Origin: Agrococcus sp. Marseille-P2731
GTDB taxonomy: Bacteria > Actinomycetota > Actinomycetes > Actinomycetales > Microbacteriaceae
Direction: 5' to 3'
NCBI RefSeq assembly: GCF_900117395.1
Contig: NZ_FPEG01000003.1
Coordinates: forward strand, 186,001 to 250,000
DNA length: 64,000 nucleotides
Positions 61,275 to 64,000 of the stretch are shown piece by piece (the first letter of the stretch is position 1; every line of letters starts with the position of its first letter). The notes below the pieces were generated by a model. It was not told where the DNA came from, searched no databases, and saw only the letters and a program-made list of their open reading frames with translations. A program made the position numbers and the translations under genes.

Positions 61275-62678
61275 GTGCCCACTCGAACTGCAGCGCGCCG
61301 CTGGCCGCGCATCCTTACCGCGGTCGCGCTGGTCGCCATCGCCACGATGCTCGCCCCCACCGCGCCCGCGCACGCCGTGCGAGAGGTCGATCGCGTCGCC
61401 GGCAAGGACCGATACTCCACGAGCGTCAACATGTCGCGCACGATCCCCGGTGCGACGGACACGGTCTTCCTCGTCTCCGGGGAGGACTACCCCGACGCGC
61501 TCGCCGCCGCCCCGGTGGTCGCCGCGGAGCGTGGTCGCATGCTGCTCACGACGCGACACCAGATCCCGGCGATCGTCCAGCAGGAGATCCGGCGGCTCGC
61601 CCCGGCCCACGTCGTGCTCGTCGGCGGGGAGCCGACGCTCTTCCCCCGGATCCAGGCCCAGGCCGCGGCGATGGCGCCCCGAGCCGAGATCGTGCGCATC
61701 GCCGGCACGAACCGCGTCGACACCGCGATGCAGCTGCTCGATCGCCTTCGAGGGCGGGCCTCCGCAGGCGTGGTCTGGGTGGCGAGCGGCCGCAACTTCC
61801 CGGACGCCCTCGCCGCAGGCGCGGTCGCCGCGCGCCAGGGCCACGGCCTCGTGCTCACCCTGGGCGCGAACGAGCAGTTCACGCGGCAGATCCAGGAGCG
61901 TCTGCCGGCCACGACCCGATACATCATCGTCGGATCGGCCGCGTCCGTCGACACCCGGGTCGAGGCGATGCTGCGGCAGACAGGCAGGGCGGTGGAGCGG
62001 ATCGAGGGCCGCGACCGCTACGCGACCGCAGCCGCGGTCAACACCAGGTTCACCACCTCGACGTCGACGGGCCGCATCCTGCTCGCGAGCGGCGCCGGAT
62101 TCCCCGACGCCCTCGGCGGCGCCGTCGTCTCGGGCCTCACCGGCAGTCCGCTCTACCTCACCACCCCCGCATGCGCCTCCGCGGACGCGGTGCTGTGGGA
62201 CATGCGCCGCATCAGCGCCACCGGGGTGATCGCGCTGGGCGGCCTGCCGTCCGTGAGCACGACAGCTGCGCACCTGATCGGCTGCGGCCGCGAGACCGCA
62301 CTCCAGGGGGTCGCCTCGCTCATCAACGTCGAGCGCGCTGCGCTCGAGGTGCCGGTCGACCCGCTGACGCGGCACTCGTGCCTCGACTCCGCGGCGCAGG
62401 GATGGGCCAACCACATGGCGTCCCGTCAGCTCGCGGGCACGGTGCACAACCCGAACCTCACCACGCACGCACGCGCGTGCGCCGTCCGGTCCTGGAGCGA
62501 GATCGTGGGCCGCACGGTCGGCGCGGAGGCGGATCCGCAGGCGATGGTGACGCGGTGGATGAACTCCGCCCCGCATGCGCGGATCATCGAGCGCGGATCC
62601 TTCGACCACTACGGCGTCGGCGTCGCCCGGTCGAGCACGGGATCCTGGTACTACGTCGTGGTCTTCGGGACCGTCTGA
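61275..62678 (+). CDS. Secreted cell-wall-binding protein: three CWB2 repeats and a CAP domain
   Basis: A 467-residue exported protein. A signal peptide (basic start, hydrophobic VALVAIATMLAP, likely cleavage after AHA) is followed by three CWB2 repeats (RVAGKDRYSTS near 40, RIAGTNRVDTA near 140, RIEGRDRYATA near 240), each with an FPDALA-like block. A CAP/SCP domain begins near 345 (LINVERAALEVP, WANHMASRQLAGT, WMNSAPHARIIE, GVGVARSSTG). CWB2 modules bind anionic wall polymers in Clostridia. The GTG start follows CGGAG. It may dock on the surface polymer encoded nearby. Confidence 0.92.
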   Translation: MPTRTAARRWPRILTAVALVAIATMLAPTAPAHAVREVDRVAGKDRYSTSVNMSRTIPGATDTVFLVSGEDYPDALAAAPVVAAERGRMLLTTRHQIPAIVQQEIRRLAPAHVVLVGGEPTLFPRIQAQAAAMAPRAEIVRIAGTNRVDTAMQLLDRLRGRASAGVVWVASGRNFPDALAAGAVAARQGHGLVLTLGANEQFTRQIQERLPATTRYIIVGSAASVDTRVEAMLRQTGRAVERIEGRDRYATAAAVNTRFTTSTSTGRILLASGAGFPDALGGAVVSGLTGSPLYLTTPACASADAVLWDMRRISATGVIALGGLPSVSTTAAHLIGCGRETALQGVASLINVERAALEVPVDPLTRHSCLDSAAQGWANHMASRQLAGTVHNPNLTTHARACAVRSWSEIVGRTVGAEADPQAMVTRWMNSAPHARIIERGSFDHYGVGVARSSTGSWYYVVVFGTV

Positions 62679-62683
62679 GCCTC

Positions 62684-62706
62684 GCGCGGCTCGGAGCGGG
62701 CCGCGC
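62684..62706. terminator. Hairpin between convergent genes
   Basis: GCGCGGCTC pairs with GGGCCGCGC (8 of 9 positions) across a five-base loop, six bases after the CWB2-CAP stop and reaching the stop of the leftward gene. Possible bidirectional terminator. Confidence 0.5.
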
Positions 62707-64000
62707 TAGATCGAGGGCACCTCGACCTGCGCGACGAAGCGGTCGACGAAGCGCTGCACGGACTCGATGAGGTCCCCGAAGGCGACCCCGGGCTCGTACC
62801 AGCTGCCCTGCGCCGAGATGATGAACGCCTGCGCCCCGCCCTGGGTCGCGAGCGCGAGCATCCCGAGCGCGACCACCGCGAGCACCACCGGGGCGAAGCG
62901 CGCGCGGCGGAGCGAGTCGGCGGCACCGTGCATCGCGAGCGCGGTGACCGCCACCACGGCGGGCAGCAGGTATCGCCCCTGCACGCCGTACGGCTCACCG
63001 AACGCGCGCCACTCCCCGTAGTTGTGCCAGAAGAGGAACAGGACGTAGACCGCGCTGGAGAGCACGAGCGGCAGCAGGGCGCGGCGGCGCGGGGCCGTCG
63101 GACCGGTCACGAGGGCGATCGCGAGCACGGAGATCACGGCGATCGGGATCGCGACCGTCACGACCGTGGAGACGAGCGGAGGCGCGTGCCAGAACCAGAC
63201 CGCCTGCAGGTACAGCATGAGCCGCGGGACCCACACGTCGAAGAAGAACTCCGCCCCGTTGCCGACCGCGACCGGCAGGTCGGGGAAGGCCGCGTCCGCG
63301 ACGCGGTTGCGCTCCCAGACGCCGTAGGTCGAGCATCGCAGCTCGTCGAGCACGGCAGCGCAGTCGGGCGACGGCGACCCGTAGGACAGCAGGTTGCCGA
63401 CGTAGCGCTCGACGCACAGCGCGATGAGCACGAGCAGCGCGAGCGCGACCACGCCGAGCGCGATCCGGTGCGAGGTGCGGGACGGCATCCGCGGCAGCGA
63501 GCGGTCCCGCACGATCGCGATCACGATGAAGCCGAGCAGCACGAGGACGATCGGCGCCGCGTGGAACTTCGTCAGCACGGCCGCGAGGCCGAGAGCGACC
63601 GCGCCGAGCACGCCGATCCAGGTCAGGTGACGGCGGCCGTCGTCGCGTCTGGTGCACTGCCGCACGGTCACCCAGCCGCACGCCGCGACGAGCATGAGCA
63701 TCGCGGAGTCGTAGTTGACCTGCGCCGCCAGGAACGGCGTGACGGGGAGCGCCGCATACGCGAGGCCCGAGAGGTTCGCGACGGTGCGCGAGACACCCGC
63801 GGCCCGCACCGCCTCGATCATGCACAGCAGCGCGATCGCGTGCATCGCGACGGTGAGCAGTCGCAGGATGACGATGCGGTCGAGGTCGCCGGCGCCCGCG
63901 TCCGCCATCCACCGATCCGGGAACGACATCACGAAGTGGTAGAGGTAGGAGTTGCTGCGGCTGATCGCGCCGACACCCTCCTGGGGGACGGTCTCCTCGA
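62706..64000 (-). CDS. Polytopic membrane protein, GT39/DUF2142-like (5' end outside window)
   Basis: The reading frame runs to the right edge without a start, so about 431 codons from the C-terminal part are visible. It has eight to ten hydrophobic helices, with FVMSFPDRW early, TPFLAAQVNYDSAMLM, and a C-terminal VQGRYLLPAVVA. This pattern is typical of lipid-linked-sugar glycosyltransferases of the GT39 type and of DUF2142 proteins in polysaccharide loci. The catalytic loop would lie in the missing N-terminal part, so the family call is tentative. An ATG at 63929 is internal to the frame. Confidence 0.75.
   Translation of the reverse strand, partial: EETVPQEGVGAISRSNSYLYHFVMSFPDRWMADAGAGDLDRIVILRLLTVAMHAIALLCMIEAVRAAGVSRTVANLSGLAYAALPVTPFLAAQVNYDSAMLMLVAACGWVTVRQCTRRDDGRRHLTWIGVLGAVALGLAAVLTKFHAAPIVLVLLGFIVIAIVRDRSLPRMPSRTSHRIALGVVALALLVLIALCVERYVGNLLSYGSPSPDCAAVLDELRCSTYGVWERNRVADAAFPDLPVAVGNGAEFFFDVWVPRLMLYLQAVWFWHAPPLVSTVVTVAIPIAVISVLAIALVTGPTAPRRRALLPLVLSSAVYVLFLFWHNYGEWRAFGEPYGVQGRYLLPAVVAVTALAMHGAADSLRRARFAPVVLAVVALGMLALATQGGAQAFIISAQGSWYEPGVAFGDLIESVQRFVDRFVAQVEVPSI

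Overview
The window is a gene-dense, very GC-rich stretch of actinobacterial chromosome. WhiB, DUF3499 and DUF5719 proteins, polyprenol-phosphate-mannose and rhamnose surface-polymer genes, an F420-type oxidoreductase and many apparently leaderless transcripts with TANNNT -10 boxes all point to Actinomycetota. The style of the sequence, including the recurrent GGATGCG/CGCATCC heptamer, suggests family Microbacteriaceae, perhaps near Agrococcus; the genus is inference. No phage, plasmid, insertion sequence or CRISPR array was seen.

Bases 1-4050 hold housekeeping genes read leftwards: mfd (cut by the window edge), a small lipoprotein, pth and rplY. Bases 4076-15805 form a sugar-acid module. A leftward operon encodes an MFS carrier, an FAH-family hydrolase, a D-2-hydroxyacid dehydrogenase, a gluconate 5-dehydrogenase-like SDR, L-idonate 5-dehydrogenase, gluconokinase and a GntP permease. 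An IclR regulator precedes it, a divergent beta-hydroxyacid dehydrogenase lies beyond the regulator, and gnd follows. Together they can plausibly carry L-idonate or ketogluconates through D-gluconate and 6-phosphogluconate to ribulose 5-phosphate. Similar operator-like dyads overlap the putative -35 boxes of the operon and of the divergent pair.

Bases 15816-24045 are sensing and transport genes: an MscS channel, a CitA/DcuS-type two-component pair divergent from a DctA-type carrier, an APC permease, and an SSS-family symporter followed by a 42-residue membrane peptide. Bases 24303-31552 are again mostly housekeeping: rlmC, a coiled-coil protein, prs, glmU, a rhamnosyltransferase-like GT2, tRNA-Gln(UUG), a MarR regulator between two inverted copies of a short dispersed repeat, and ahcY.

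From 31659 to the right edge the window is dominated by cell-surface glycopolymer genes. Nucleotide-sugar supply comes from rmlA, rmlB, a fused rmlC-rmlD, galU, manB and manA. Assembly and export genes include several glycosyltransferases, two overlapping RgpF-type proteins (one fused to a WbsX domain), a Wzm/Wzt ABC exporter, an O-antigen-ligase-like protein and a polyprenol-phosphate-mannose synthase. Two acyltransferase-SGNH proteins could decorate the polymer, and a secreted CWB2-CAP protein could bind it. A conserved actinobacterial block (whiB, large GT2, DUF5719, metallopeptidase-like, DUF3499, manB) lies within this region.

The most unusual feature is intergenic. Between galU and rmlB there are two arrays of 20-bp direct repeats that are inverted copies of one another (36228-36427 and 36461-36599). 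They have no spacers and no function that I recognise.
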